Assembly: GCF_029227915.1 (NCBI RefSeq) | Contig: NC_079876.1 | Coordinates: 37,493,828-37,557,827, forward strand | Direction of reading: 5' to 3' | DNA length: 64,000 bases | Origin: Hydractinia symbiolongicarpus | Lineage: Eukaryota; Cnidaria; Hydrozoa; Anthoathecata; Hydractiniidae | Part shown: piece by piece, positions 9,863 through 24,344 of the stretch | Layout of the letters: every line of letters begins with the position of its first letter | Numbering within the stretch: position 1 is the first letter of the stretch | Position numbers and translations under genes: made by a program | The notes under the pieces: model-generated | Database searches by the model: none | Seen by the model: the letters and a program-made list of their open reading frames with translations, nothing else | What the model was told of the DNA's origin: nothing

Positions 9863-12090
9863 CTGTGGTAGCGCTTCAATTAAAAATTAAGATAAAAAAG
9901 TCATTCTTTACTGTGGGACCAATCTTAGCCGTTATCGCGCTGTAGAATTAGCGACAGTTTCAAAAACTACATTTCATTTGCTTTCTAACGGTGTCAGTCC
10001 GTTTGAGTTGCAACGGTTGAGTCACATATTCGTACCAACATGTACTTGTGCTATTTTCCGGTATTACTAGGTTGTATGGCTTTTACCAGTGAAACGATTG
10101 ACTGTGGGACTTAATTGAACTGATTATGGACTGTGACCTGATAAATGTGATAAATGAGACAATTGGACTCCAAGAAATAACATTCTTCTTAATTTGAGAG
10201 GATTGCCGGAACTCAGCGATTACACGGGGCGCTGTGGTAGCGCTTCATTTAAAAATTTAGATAAATAAGTCATTCTTTACTGTGGGACCAATCCTAGCCG
10301 TTATCGCGCGCTGAAGAAATAGCGACAGTTACAAAAACTACATTTCATTGTCTTTCTAACAGTGTCAGTCCGTTTCAGTTACTACGGTTGGGTCACATAT
10401 TTGTACCAACATGTATTTAGCGATATTTTTCCGGTACTACTAGGTTGTATAGCTTTTAGCAGTGAAACGATTGACTGTGGGACTTAATTGAACAAACTTT
10501 AGACTATAACCTAATAAATGTGATAAATGAGAAAATTGCACTCCAAGAAATAACATTCTTCTCATATTGACATGATTGCCGAAACTCAGCGATTACACTG
10601 GGCGCTGTGGTAGAGCTTCAATTAAAAATAAAGATAAAAAAGTCATTCTTTACTGTGGGACCAATCCTAGCCGTTATCGCGCGCTGAAAAAATAGCGACA
10701 GTTTCAAAAACTAAATTTCATTGACTTTCTAAGAATATCAATTCGTTTGAGTTACAACGGTTGAGTCACATATTCATACCAACATGTATGTCGTGATGTT
10801 TTTCCGGTACTACTAGGTTGTAAGGCTTTTAACAGTGAAGCGATTGACTGCGGGACTTAACTGAACTGATTATGGACTGTGACCTTATAAATGTTAAAGT
10901 GAGACAATTGGACTCCAAGAAATTACATTCTTCCTAATTTGACATGATTGCCGAAACTCAGCGATTACACAGGGCGCTGTGGTAGCGCTTCAATTAAAAA
11001 TTAAGATAAAAAAGTCATTCTTTACTGTGGGACCAATCTTAGCCGTTATCGCGCTGTAGAATTAGCGACAGTTTCAAAAACTACATTTCATTTGCTTTCT
11101 AACGGTGTCAGTCCGTTTGAGTTGCAACGGTTGAGTCACATATTCGTACCAACATGTACTTGTGCTATTTTCCGGTATTACTAGGTTGTATGGCTTTTAC
11201 CAGTGAAACGATTGACTGTGGGACTTAATTGAACTGATTATGGACTGTGACCTGATAAATGTGATAAATGAGACAATTGGACTCCAAGAAATAACATTCT
11301 TCTTAATTTGAGAGGATTGCCGGAACTCAGCGATTACACGGGGCGCTGTGGTAGCGCTTCATTTAAAAATTTAGATAAATAAGTCATTCTTTACTGTGGG
11401 ACCAATCCTAGCCGTTATCGCGCGCTGAAGAAATAGCGACAGTTACAAAAACTACATTTCATTGTCTTTCTAACAGTGTCAGTCCGTTTGAGTTACAACG
11501 GTTGGGTCACATATTCGTACCAACATGTATTTAGCGATATTTTTCCGGTACTACTAGGTTGTATAGCTTTTAGCAGTGAAACGATTGACTGTGGGACTTA
11601 ATTGAACAAACTTTAGACTATAACCTAATAAATGTGATAAATGAGAAAATTGCACTTCAAGAAATAACATTCTTCTCATATTGACATGATTGCCGAAACT
11701 CAGCGATTACACTGGGCGCTGTGGTAGCGCTTCAATTAAAAATAAAGATAAAAAAGTCATTCTTTACTGTGGGACCAATCCTAGCCGTTATCGCGCGCTG
11801 AAAAAATAGCGACAGTTTCAAAAACTAAATTTCATTGACTTTCTAAGAATATCAATTCGTTTGAGTTACAACGGTTGAGTCACATATTCATACCAACATG
11901 TATGTCGTGATGTTTTTCCGGTACTACTAGGTTGTAAGGCTTTTAACAGTGAAACGATGGACTGTGGCACTTAATTGAACTACCTTTGGACTGTGACCTG
12001 ATAAATGTGATAAATGAGAAAATTGGACACCAAGAAATAACATTCTTCTTAATTGACAGGATTGCCGGAACTCAGCGATTACACGGGGCG
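9863..12090. repeat. Trimer higher-order repeat, 1114 bp x 2
   Basis: Units start at 9863 and 10977. Both end in a monomer with the private variant ATTCATACC followed by TATGTCGTGATG (10605 and 11719). The final third of the second copy switches to a different subfamily after about 11950 (GATGGACTGTGGCAC). Confidence 0.8.
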
Positions 12091-12836
12091 CTGTGGTAGC
12101 GCTTCAATTAAAAATTAAGATAAAAAAGTCATTCTTTACTGTGGGACCAATCTTAGCCGTTATCGCACGCTGAAGAATTAGCGACAGTTTCAAAATCTAC
12201 ATTTCATTGACTTTTTAACGGTGTCAGTCCTTTTGACCTACAACGGTTGTGTCACCTATTCGTACCGACATGTGTTTAGCGATATTTTTTTGATACTACT
12301 AGGTTGCATCGCTTTTAACAATGAAACGATGGACTGTGGCACTTAATTGAACTACCTTTGGACTGTGACCTGATAAATGTGATAAATGAGAAAATTGGAC
12401 ACCAAGAAATAACATTCTTCTTAATTGACAGGATTGCCGGAACTCAGCGATTACACGGGGCGCTGTGGTAGCGCTTCAATTAAAAAATTTAGATAAATAA
12501 GTCTTTATTTACTGTGGGACCAATCCTAGCCGTTATCGCGCGCTGAAGAAATAGCGACAGTTACAAGAACTACATTTCATTGTTTTTCTAACAGTGTCAG
12601 TCCGTTTGAGTTACAACGGTTGGGTCACATATTCGTACCAACATGTATTTAGCGATATTTTTCCGGTACTACTAGGTTGTATAGCTTTTAGCAGTGAAAC
12701 GATTGACTGTGGGACTTAATTGAACAAACTTTGGACTATATCCTAATAAATGTGATAAATGAGAAAATTGGACTCCAAGAAATAACATTCTTCTCATATT
12801 GACATGATTGCCGAAACTCAGCGATTACACTGGGCG
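12091..12836. repeat. Two linking monomers, paralogous to 7258-8004
   Basis: Monomers 12091 and 12463 resemble those at 7258 and 7630. The match continues to the right at an offset of about 4832 bp (8005/12837, 8377/13209, 8746/13578), so a longer block of the early array was duplicated. Confidence 0.65.
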
Positions 12837-15437
12837 CTGTGGTAGCGCTTCAATTAAAAATAAATATAAAAAAGTCATTCCTTACTGTGGGACCAATCCT
12901 AGCTGTTATCGCGCGCTGAAAAAATAGCGACAGTTTCAAAAACTAAATTTCATTGACTTTCTAAGAATATCAATTCGTTTAAGTTACAACGGTTGAGTCA
13001 CATATTCGTACCAACATGTATTTTGTGATGTTTTTCCGGTACTACTAGGTTGTAAGGCTTTTAACAGTGAAACGATTGACTGCGGGACTTAATTGAACTG
13101 ATTATGGACTGTGACCTTATAAATGTTAAAGTGAGACATTTGGACTCCAAGAAATAACATTCTTCCTAATTTGACATGATTGCCGAAACTCAGCGATTAC
13201 ACAGGGCGCTGTGGTAGCGCTTCAATTAAAAATTAAGATAAAAAAGTCATTCTTTACTGTGGGACCAATCTTAGCCGTTATCGCGCTGTAGAATTAGCGA
13301 CAGTTTCAAAAACTACATTTCATTTGCTTTCTAACGGTGTCAGTCCGTTTGAGTTGCAACGGTTGAGTCACATATTCGTACCAACATGTACTTGTGCTAT
13401 TTTCCGGTATTACTAGGTTGTATGGCTTTTACCAGTGAAACGATTGACTGTGGGACTTAATTGAACTGATTATGGACTGTGACCTGATAAATGTGATAAA
13501 TGAGACAATTGGACTCCAAGAAATAACATTCTTCTTAATTTGAGAGGATTGCCGGAACTCAGCGATTACACGGGGCGCTGTGGTAGCGCTTCATTTAAAA
13601 ATTTAGATAAAGAAGTCATTCTTTACTGTGGGACCAATCCTAGCCGTTATCGCGCGCTGAAGAAATAGCGACAGTTACAAAAACTACATTTCATTGTCTT
13701 TCTAACAGTGTCAGTCCGTTTGAGTTACAACGGTTGGGTCACATATTCGTACCAACATGTATTTAGCGATATTTTTCCGGTACTACTAGGTTGTATAGCT
13801 TTTAGCAGTGAAACGATTGACTGTGGGACTTAATTGAACAAACTTTAGACTATAACCTAATAAATGTGATAAATGAGACAATTGGACTCCAAGAAATAAC
13901 ATTCTTCCTAATTTGACATGATTGCCGAAACTCAGCGATTACGCTGGGCGCTGTGGCAGCACTACAAATAAAAATTAAGATAAAAAAGTCATTTTTTACT
14001 GTGGGATAAATCTTAGCCGTTATCACACGCTGAAGAATTAGCGACAGTTTCAAAATCTACATTTCATTGACTTTTTAACGGTGTCAGTCCTTTTGAGCTA
14101 CAACCGTTGGGTCACCTATTTGTACCAACATGTGTTTAGCGATATTTTTCCGGTACTACTAGGTTGTATGGCTTTTACCAGTGAAACGATTGACTGTGGG
14201 ACTTAATTGAACAAACTTTGGACTATAACCTAATAAATTTGATAAGTGAGAAAATTGGACTCCAAGAAATAACATTCTTCTCAATTTGACATGATTGCCG
14301 AATCTCAGCGATTACACTGGGCGCTGTGGTAGCGCTTCAATTAAAAATAAATATAAAAAAGTCATTCTTTACTGTGGGACCAATCCTAGCTGTTATCGCG
14401 CGCTGAAAAAATAGCGACAGTTTCAAAAACTAAATTTCATTGACTTTCTAAGAATATCAATTCGTTTAAGTTACAACGGTTGAGTCACATATTCGTACCA
14501 ACATGTATTTCGTGATGTTTTTCCGGTACTACTAGGTTGTAAGGCTTTTAACAGTGAAACGATTGACTGCGGGACTTAATTGAACTGATTATGGACTGTG
14601 ACCTTATAAATGTTAAAGTGAGACATTTGGACTCCAAGAAATAACATTCTTCCTAATTTGACATGATTGCCGAAACTCAGCGATTACACAGGGCGCTGTG
14701 GTAGCGCTTCAATTAAAAATTAAGATAAAAAAGTCATTCTTTACTGTGGGACCAATCTTAGCCGTTATCGCGCTGTAGAATTAGCGACAGTTTCAAAAAC
14801 TACATTTCATTTGCTTTCTAACGGTGTCAGTCCGTTTGAGTTGCAACGGTTGAGTCACATATTCGTACCAACATGTACTTGTGCTATTTTCCGGTATTAC
14901 TAGGTTGTATGGCTTTTACCAGTGAAACGATTGACTGTGGGACTTAATTGAACTGATTATGGACTGTGACCTGATAAATGTGATAAATGAGACAATTGGA
15001 CTCCAAGAAATAACATTCTTCTTAATTTGAGAGGATTGCCGGAACTCAGCGATTACACGGGGCGCTGTGGTAGCGCTTCATTTAAAAATTTAGATAAAGA
15101 AGTCATTCTTTACTGTGGGACCAATCCTAGCCGTTATCGCGCGCTGAAGAAATAGCGACAGTTACAAAAACTACATTTCATTGTCTTTCTAACAGTGTCA
15201 GTCCGTTTGAGTTACAACGGTTGGGTCACATATTCGTACCAACATGTATTTAGCGATATTTTTCCGGTACTACTAGGTTGTATAGCTTTTAGCAGTGAAA
15301 CGATTGACTGTGGGACTTAATTGAACAAACTTTAGACTATAACCTAATAAATGTGATAAATGAGAAAATTGCACTCCAAGAAATAACATTCTTCTCATAT
15401 TGACATGATTGCCGAAACTCAGCGATTACACCGGGCG
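12837..15437. repeat. Tetramer higher-order repeat, 1487 bp, about 1.75 copies
   Basis: Monomers 12837, 13209, 13578 recur at 14324, 14696, 15065. The fourth monomer of the first unit (13951, with the variant GGGATAAATC and TATCACACGC) has no counterpart at 15438, so the second unit diverges there. Confidence 0.78.
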
Positions 15438-18400
15438 CTGTGGTAGCGCTTCAATTAAAAATAAAGATAAAAAAGTCATTCTTTACTGTGGGACCAATCC
15501 TAGCCGTTATCGCGCGCTGAAAAAATAGCGACAGTTTCAAAAACTAAATTTCATTGACTTTCTAAGAATATCAATTCGTTTGAGTTACAACGGTTGAGTC
15601 ACATATTCATACCAACATGTATGTCGTGATGTTTTTCCGGTACTACTAGGTTGTAAGGCTTTTAACAGTGAAACGATTGACTGCGGGACTTAATTGAACT
15701 GATTATGGACTGTGACCTTATAAATGTTAAAGTGAGACAATTGGACTCCAAGAAATTACATTCTTCCTAATTTGACATGATTGCCGAAACTCAGCGATTA
15801 CACAGGGCGCTGTGGTAGCGCTCCAATTAAAAATTAAGATAAAAAAGTCATTCTTTACTGTGGGACCAATCTTAGCCGTTATCGCGCTGTAGAATTAGCG
15901 ACAGTTTCAAAAACTACATTTCATTTGCTTTCTAACGGTGTCAGTCCGTTTGAGTTGCAACGGTTGAGTCACATATTCGTACCAACATGTACTTGTGCTA
16001 TTTTCCGGTATTACTAGGTTGTATAGCTTTTAGCAGTGAAACGATTGACTGTGGGACTTAATTGAACAAACTTTAGACTATAACCTAATAAATGTGATAA
16101 ATGAGAAAATTGGACTCCAAGAAATAACATTCTTCTCATATTGACATGATTGCCGAAACTCAGCGATTACACTGGGCGCTGTGGTAGCGCTTCAATTAAA
16201 AATAAAGATAAAAAACTCATTCTTTACTGTGGGACCAATCCTAGCCGTTATCGCGCGCTGAAAAAATAGCGACAGTTTCAAAAACTAAATTTCATTGACT
16301 TTCTAAGAATATCAATTCGTTTGAGTTACAACGGTTGAGTCACATATTCATACCAACATGTATTTCGTGATGTTTTTCCGGTACTACTAGGTTGTAAGGC
16401 TTTTAACAGTGAAACGATTGACTGCGGGAATTAATGGAACTGATTATGGACTGTGACCTTATAAATGTTAAAGTGAGACAATTGGACTCCAAGAAATTAC
16501 ATTCTTCCTAATTTGACATGATTGCCGAAACTCAGCGATTACACAGGGCGCTGTGGTAGCGCTTCAATTAAAAATTAAGATAAAAAAGTCATTCTTTACT
16601 GTGGGACCAATCTTAGCCGTTATCGCGCTGTAGAATTAGCGACAGTTTCAAAAACTACATTTCATTTGCTTTCTAACGGTGTCAGTCCGTTTGAGTTGCA
16701 ACGGTTGAGTCACATATTCGTACCAACATGTACTTGTGCTATTTTCCGGTATTACTAGGTTGTATGGCTTTTACCAGTGAAACGATTGACTGTGGGACTT
16801 AATTGAACTGATTATGGACTGTGACCTGATAAATGTGATAAATGAGACAATTGGACTCCAAGAAATAACATTCTTCTTAATTTGAGAGGATTGCCGGAAC
16901 TCAGCGATTACACGGGGCGCTGTGGTAGCGCTTCATTTAAAAATTTAGATAAAGAAGTCATTCTTTACTGTGGGACCAATCCTAGCCGTTATCGCGCGCT
17001 GAAGAAATAGCGACAGTTACAAAAACTACATTTCATTGTCTTTCTAACAGTGTCAGTCCGTTTGAGTTACAACGGTTGGGTCACATATTCGTACCAACAT
17101 GTATTTAGCGATATTTTTCCGGTACTACTAGGTTGTATAGCTTTTAGCAGTGAAACGATTGACTGTGGGACTTAAGTGAACAAACTTTAGACTATAACCT
17201 AATAAATGTGATAAATGAGAAAATTGCACTCCAAGAAATAACATTCTTCTCATATTGACATGATTGCCGAAACTCAGCGATTACACCGGGCGCTGTGGTA
17301 GCGCTTCAATTAAAAATAAAGATAAAAAAGTCATTCTTTACTGTGGGACCAATCCTAGCCGTTATCGCGCGCTGAAAAAATAGCGACAGTTTCAAAAACT
17401 AAATTTCATTGACTTTCTAAGAATATCAATTCGTTTGAGTTACAACGGTTGAGTCACATATTCATACCAACATGTATGTCGTGATGTTTTTCCGGTACTA
17501 CTAGGTTGTAAGGCTTTTAACAGTGAAACGATTGACTGCGGGACTTAATTGAACTGATTATGGACTGTGACCTTATAAATGTTAAAGTGAGACAATTGGA
17601 CTCCAAGAAATTACATTCTTCCTAATTTGACATGATTGCCGAAACTCAGCGATTACACAGGGCGCTGTGGTAGCGCTCCAATTAAAAATTAAGATAAAAA
17701 AGTCATTCTTTACTGTGGGACCAATCTTAGCCGTTATCGCGCTGTAGAATTAGCGACAGTTTCAAAAACTACATTTCATTTGCTTTCTAACGGTGTCAGT
17801 CCGTTTGAGTTGCAACGGTTGAGTCACATATTTGTACCAACATGTACTTGTGCTATTTTCCGGTATTACTAGGTTGTATAGCTTTTAGCAGTGAAACGAT
17901 TGACTGTGGGACTTAATTGAACAAACTTTAGACTATAACCTAATAAATGTGATAAATGAGAAAATTGGACTCCAAGAAATAACATTCTTCTCATATTGAC
18001 ATGATTGCCGAAACTCAGCGATTACACTGGGCGCTGTGGTAGCGCTTCAATTAAAAATAAAGATAAAAAACTCATTCTTTACTGTGGGACCAATCCTAGC
18101 CGTTATCGCGCGCTGAAAAAATAGCGACAGTTTCAAAAACTAAATTTCATTGACTTTCTAAGAATATCAATTCGTTTGAGTTACAACGGTTGAGTCACAT
18201 ATTCATACCAACATGTATTTCGTGATGTTTTTCCGGTACTACTAGGTTGTAAGGCTTTTAACAGTGAAACGATTGACTGCGGGAATTAATTGAACTGATT
18301 ATGGACTGTGACCTTATAAATGTTAAAGTGAGACAATTGGACTCCAAGAAATTACATTCTTCCTAATTTGACATGATTGCCGAAACTCAGCGATTAGACA

Positions 18401-18774
18401 GGGCGCTGTGGTAGCGCTTCAATTAAAAATTAAGATAAAAAAGTCATTCTTTACTGTGGGACCAATCTTAGCCGTTATCGCGCTGTAGAATTAGCGACAG
18501 TTTCAAAAACTACATTTCATTTGCTTTCTAACGGTGTCAGTCCGTTTGAGTTGCAACGGTTGAGTCACATATTCGTACCAACATGTACTTGTGCTATTTT
18601 CCGGTATTACTAGGTTGTATAGCTTTTAGCAGTGAAACGATTGACTGTGGGACTTATTTGAACAAACTTTGGACTATAACCTAATAAATGTGATAAATGA
18701 GAAAATTGGACTCCAAGAAATAACATTCTTCTCATATTGACATGATTGCCGAAACTCAGCGATTACACTGGGCG
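15065..18774. repeat. Pentamer higher-order repeat, 1855 bp x 2
   Basis: Two units start at 15065 and 16920, each with monomer lengths 373, 372, 369, 372, 369. Private variants repeat at exactly 1855 bp: GCGCTCCAATT (15821 and 17676), AAAACTCATTC (16216 and 18071) and TTGAGAGGATT (15029 and 16884). Confidence 0.9.
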
Positions 18775-21700
18775 CTGTGGTAGCGCTTCAATTAAAAATT
18801 AAGATAAAAAAGTCATTCTTTACTGTGGGACCAATCCTAGCCGTTATCGCGCGCTGAAAAAATAGCAACAGTTTCAAAAACTAAATTTCATTGACTTTCT
18901 AAGAATATCAATTCGTTTGAGTTACAACGGTTGAGTCACTTATTCGTACCAACATGTATTTCGTGATGTTTTTCCGGTACTACTAGGTTGTAAGGCTTTT
19001 AACAGTGAAACGATTGACTGCGGGACTTAATTGAACTGATTATGGACTGTGACCTTATAAATGTTAAAGTGAGACAATTGGACTCCAAGAAATAACATTC
19101 TTCCTAATTTGACATGATTGCCGGAACTCAGCGATTACGCTGGGCGCTGTGGCAGCACTTCAATTAAAAATTAAGATAAAAAAGTCATTCTTTACTGTGG
19201 GACAAATCTTAGCCATTATCGCACGCTGAAGAATTAGCGACAGTTTCAAAATCTACATTTCATTGACCTTTTAACGGTGTCAGTCCTTTTGAGCTACAAC
19301 GGTTGTGTCACCTATTCGTACCGACATGTGTATAGCGATATTTCTTTGATACTACTAGGTTGCATCGCTTTTAACAATAAAACGATGGACTGTGGGACTT
19401 AATTGAACTACCTTTGGACTGTGACCTGATAAATGTGATAAATGAGACAATTGGACACCAAGAAATAACATTCTTCTTAATTTGACAGGATTGCCGAAAC
19501 TCAGCGATTACACTGGGCGCTGTGGTAGCGCTTCAATTAAAAATTAAGATAAAAAAGTCATTCTTTACTGTGGGACCAATCTTAGCCGTTATCGCGCTGT
19601 AGAATTAGCGACAGTTTCAAAAACTACATTTCATTTGCTTTCTAACGGTGTCAGTCCGTTTGAGTTGCAACGGTTGAGTCACATATTCGTACCAACATGT
19701 ACTTGTGCTATTTTCCGGTATTACTAGGTTGTATGGCTTTTACCAGTGAAACGATTGGCTGTGGGACTTAATTGAACTGATTATGGACTGTGACCTTAAA
19801 AATGTTATAAGTGAGACAATTGGACTCCAAGAAATAACATTCTTCCTAATTTGACATGATTGCCGAAACTCAGCGATTACGCTGGGCGCTGTGGCAGCAC
19901 TACAAATAAAAATTAAGATAAAAAAGTCATTCTTTACTGTGGGATAAATCTTAGCCGTTATCACACGCTGAAGAATTAGCGACACTTTCAAAATCTACAT
20001 TTCATTGACTTTTTAACGGTGTCAGTCCTTTTGAGCTACAACCGTTGGGTCACCTATTTGTACCAACATGTGTTTAGCGATATTTTTCCGGTACTACTAG
20101 GTTGTATGGCTTTTACCAGTGAAACGATTGACTGTGGGACTTAATTGAACAAACTTTGGACTATAACCTAATAAATTTGATAAGTGAGAAAATTGGACTC
20201 CAAGAAATAGCATTCTTCTCAATTTGACATGATTGCCGAATCTCAGCGATTACACTGGGCGCTGTGGTAGCGCTTCAATTAAAAATTAAGATAAAAAAGT
20301 CGTTCTTTACTGTGGGACCAATCCTAGCCGTTATCGCGCGCTGAAGAAATAGCGACAGTTTCAAAAACTAAATTTCATTGACTTTCTAAGAATATCAATC
20401 CGTTTGATTAAAACGGTTGAATCACACATTCGTACCAACATGTATTTCGTGATGTTTTTCCGGTACTATTAGGTTGTAAGGCTTTTAACAGTGAAACGAT
20501 TGACTGCGGGACTTAATTGAACTGATTATGGACTGTGACCTTATAAATGTTAAAGTGAGACATTTGGACTCCAAGAAATAACATTCTTCCTAATTTGACA
20601 TGATTGCCGAAACTCAGCGATTACACATGACGCTGTGGTAGCGCTTCAATTAAAAATTAAGATAAAAAAGTTATTCTTTACTGTGCGACAAATCTTAGCC
20701 ATTATCGCACGCTGAAGAATTAGCGACAGTTTCAAAATCTACATTTAATTGACTTTTTAACGGTGTCAGTCCTTTTGAGCTACAACGGTTGTGTCACCTA
20801 TTCGTACCGACATGTGTTTAGCGATATTTTTTTGATACTACTAGGTTGCATCGCTTTTAACAATAAAACGATGGACTGTGGGACTTAATTGAACTACCTT
20901 TGGACTGTGACCTGATAAATGTGATAAATGAGACAATTGGACACCAAGAAATAACATTCTTCTTAATTTGACAGGATTGCCGAAACTCAGCGATTACACT
21001 GGGCGCTGTGGTAGCGCTTCAATTAAAAATAAAGATAAAAAAGTCATTCTTTACTGTGGAACCAATCCTAGCCGTTATCGCGCGCTGAAAAAATAGCGAC
21101 AGTTTCAAAAACTAAATTTCATTGTCTTTCTAAGAATATCAATTCGTTTGAGTTACAACGGTTGAGTCACATATTCGTACCAACATGTATTTCGTGATGT
21201 TTTTCCGGTACTACTAGGTTGTAAGGCTTTTAACAGTGAAACGATTGACTGCGGGACTTAATTGAACTGATTATGGACTGTGACCTTATAAATGTTAAAG
21301 TGAGACAATTGGACTCCAAGAAATAACATTCTTCCTAATTTGACATGATTGCCGAAACTCAGCGATTACACAGGGCGCTGTGGTAGCGCTTCAATTAAAA
21401 ATTAAGATAAAAAAGTCATTCTTTACTCTGGGACCAATCTTAGCCGTTATCGCGCTGTAGAATTAGCGACAGTTTCAAAAACTACATTTCATTTGCTTTC
21501 TAACGGTGTCAGTCCGTTTGAGTTGCAACGGTTGAGTCACATATTCGTACCAACATGTACTTGTGCTATTTTCCGGTATTACTAGGTTGTATGGCTTTTA
21601 CCAGTGAAACGATTGACTGTGGGACTTAATTGAACAAACTTTAGACTATAACCTAATAAATGTGATAAATGAGAAAATTGGACTCCAAGAAATAACATTC

Positions 21701-24344
21701 TTCTCATATTGACATGATTGCCGAAACTCAGCGATTACACTGGGCGCTGTGGTAGCGCTTCAATTAAAAATAAAGATAAAAAACTCATTCTTTACTGTGG
21801 GACCAATCCTAGCCGTTATCGCGCGCTGAAAAAATAGCGACAGTTTCAAAAACTAAATTTCATTGACTTTCTAAGAATATCAATTCGTTTGAGTTACAAC
21901 GGTTGAGTCACATATTCATACCAACATGTATTTCGTGATGTTTTTCCGGTACTACTAGGTTGTAAGGCTTTTAACAGTGAAACGATTGACTGCGGGAATT
22001 AATTGAACTGATTATGGACTGTGACCTTATAAATGTTAAAGTGAGACAATTGGACTCCAAGAAATTACATTCTTCCTAATTTGACATGATTGCCGAAACT
22101 CAGCGATTACACAGGGCGCTGTGGTAGCGCTTCAATTAAAAATTAAGATAAAAAAGTCATTCTTTACTGTGGGACCAATCTTAGCCGTTATCGCGCTGTA
22201 GAATTAGCGACAGTTTCAAAAACTACATTTCATTTGCTTTCTAACGGTGTCAGTCCGTTTGAGTTGCAACGGTTGAGTCACATATTCGTACCAACATGTA
22301 CTTGTGCTATTTTCCGGTATTACTAGGTTGTATAGCTTTTAGCAGTGAAACGATTGACTGTGGGACTTATTTGAACAAACTTTGGACTATAACCTAATAA
22401 ATGTGATAAATGAGAAAATTGGACTCCAAGAAATAACATTCTTCTCATATTGACATGATTGCCGAAACTCAGCGATTACACTGGGCGCTGTGGTAGCGCT
22501 TCAATTAAAAATTAAGATAAAAAAGTCATTCTTTACTGTGGGACCAATCCTAGCCGTTATCGCGCGCTGAAAAAATAGCGACAGTTTCAAAAACTAAATT
22601 TCATTGACTTTCTAAGAATATCAATTCGTTTGAGTTACAACGGTTGAGTCACTTATTCGTACCAACATGTATTTCGTGATGTTTTTCCGGTACTACTAGG
22701 TTGTAAGGCTTTTAACAGTGAAACGATTGACTGCGGGACTTAATTGAACTGATTATGGACTGTGACCTTATAAATGTTAAAGTGAGACAATTGGACTCCA
22801 AGAAATAACATTCTTCCTAATTTGACATGATTGCCGGAACTCAGCGATTACGCTGGGCGCTGTGGCAGCACTTCAATTAAAAATTAAGATAAAAAAGTCA
22901 TTTTTTACTGTGGGACAAATCTTAGCCATTATCGCACGCTGAAGAATTAGCGACAGTTTCAAAATCTACATTTCATTGACTTTTTAACGGTGTCAGTCCT
23001 TTTGAGCTACAACGGTTGTGTCACCTATTCGTACCGACATGTGTATAGCGATATTTTTTTGATACTACTAGGTTGCATCGCTTTTAACAATAAAACGATG
23101 GACTGTGGGACTTAATTGAACTACCTTTGGACTGTGACCTGATAAATGTGATAAATGAGACAATTGGACACCAAGAAATAACATTCTTCTTAATTTGACA
23201 GGATTGCCGAAACTCAGCGATTACACTGGGCGCTGTGGTAGCGCTTCAATTAAAAATTAAGATAAAAAAGTCATTCTTTACTGTGGGACCAATCTTAGCC
23301 GTTATCGCGCTGTAGAATTAGCGACAGTTTCAAAAACTACATTTCATTTGCTTTCTAACGGTGTCAGTCCGTTTGAGTTGCAACGGTTGAGTCACATATT
23401 CGTACCAACATGTACTTGTGCTATTTTCCGGTATTACTAGGTTGTATGGCTTTTACCAGTGAAACGATTGACTGTGGGACTTAATTGAACAAACTTTGGA
23501 CTATAACCTAATAAATTTGATAAGTGAGAAAATTGGACTCCAAGAAATAACATTCTTCTCAATTTGACATGATTGCCGAATCTCAGCGATTACACTGGGC
23601 GCTGTGGTAGCGCTTCAATTAAAAATTAAGATAAAAAAGTCGTTCTTTACTGTGGGACCAATCCTAGCCGTTATCGCGCGCTGAAGAAATAGCGACAGTT
23701 TCAAAAACTAAATTTCATTGACTTTCTAAGAATATCAATCCGTTTGATTAAAACGGTTGAATCACACATTCGTACCAACATGTATTTCGTGATGTTTTTC
23801 CGGTACTATTAGGTTGTAAGGCTTTTAACAGTGAAACGATTGACTGCGGGACTTAATTGAACTGATTATGGACTGTGACCTTATAAATGTTAAAGTGAGA
23901 CATTTGGACTCCAAGAAATAACATTCTTCCTAATTTGACATGATTGCCGAAACTCAGCGATTACACATGACGCTGTGGTAGCGCTTCAATTAAAAATTAA
24001 GATAAAAAAGTCATTCTTTACTGTGGGACAAATCTTAGCCATTATCGCACGCTGAAGAATTAGCGACAGTTTCAAAATCTACATTTAATTGACTTTTTAA
24101 CGGTGTCAGTCCTTTTGAGCTACAACGGTTGTGTCACCTATTCGTACCGACATGTGTTTAGCGATATTTTTTTGATACTACTAGGTTGCATCGCTTTTAA
24201 CAATAAAACGATGGACTGTGGGACTTAATTGAACTACCTTTGGACTGTGACCTGATAAATGTTAAAGTGAGACAATTGGACTCCAAGAAATAACATTCTT
24301 CCTAATTTGACATGATTGCCGAAACTCAGCGATTACACAGGGCG
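18034..24344. repeat. 10-monomer repeat (3713 bp) followed by a 7-monomer shortened copy
   Basis: Monomers 18034, 18406, 18775, 19147, 19520 recur 3713 bp later at 21747-23233. The monomer at 19889 has no counterpart, so from there the offset drops to 3340 bp (20262 to 23602, 20633 to 23973). The second copy ends at the chimeric monomer near 24256. Its first monomers overlap the second 1855-bp unit, so the HOR families are nested. Confidence 0.85.

Noticed and set aside
13850-14053. 67-codon minus-strand ORF and its relatives of 83 codons (19740, 24565, 26423, 34974, 36832)
   Set aside because: They all fall at the same phase of the satellite monomer in one subfamily and are preserved only because the DNA was duplicated. 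Other monomers have stops at the same place, and there is no promoter or codon bias.
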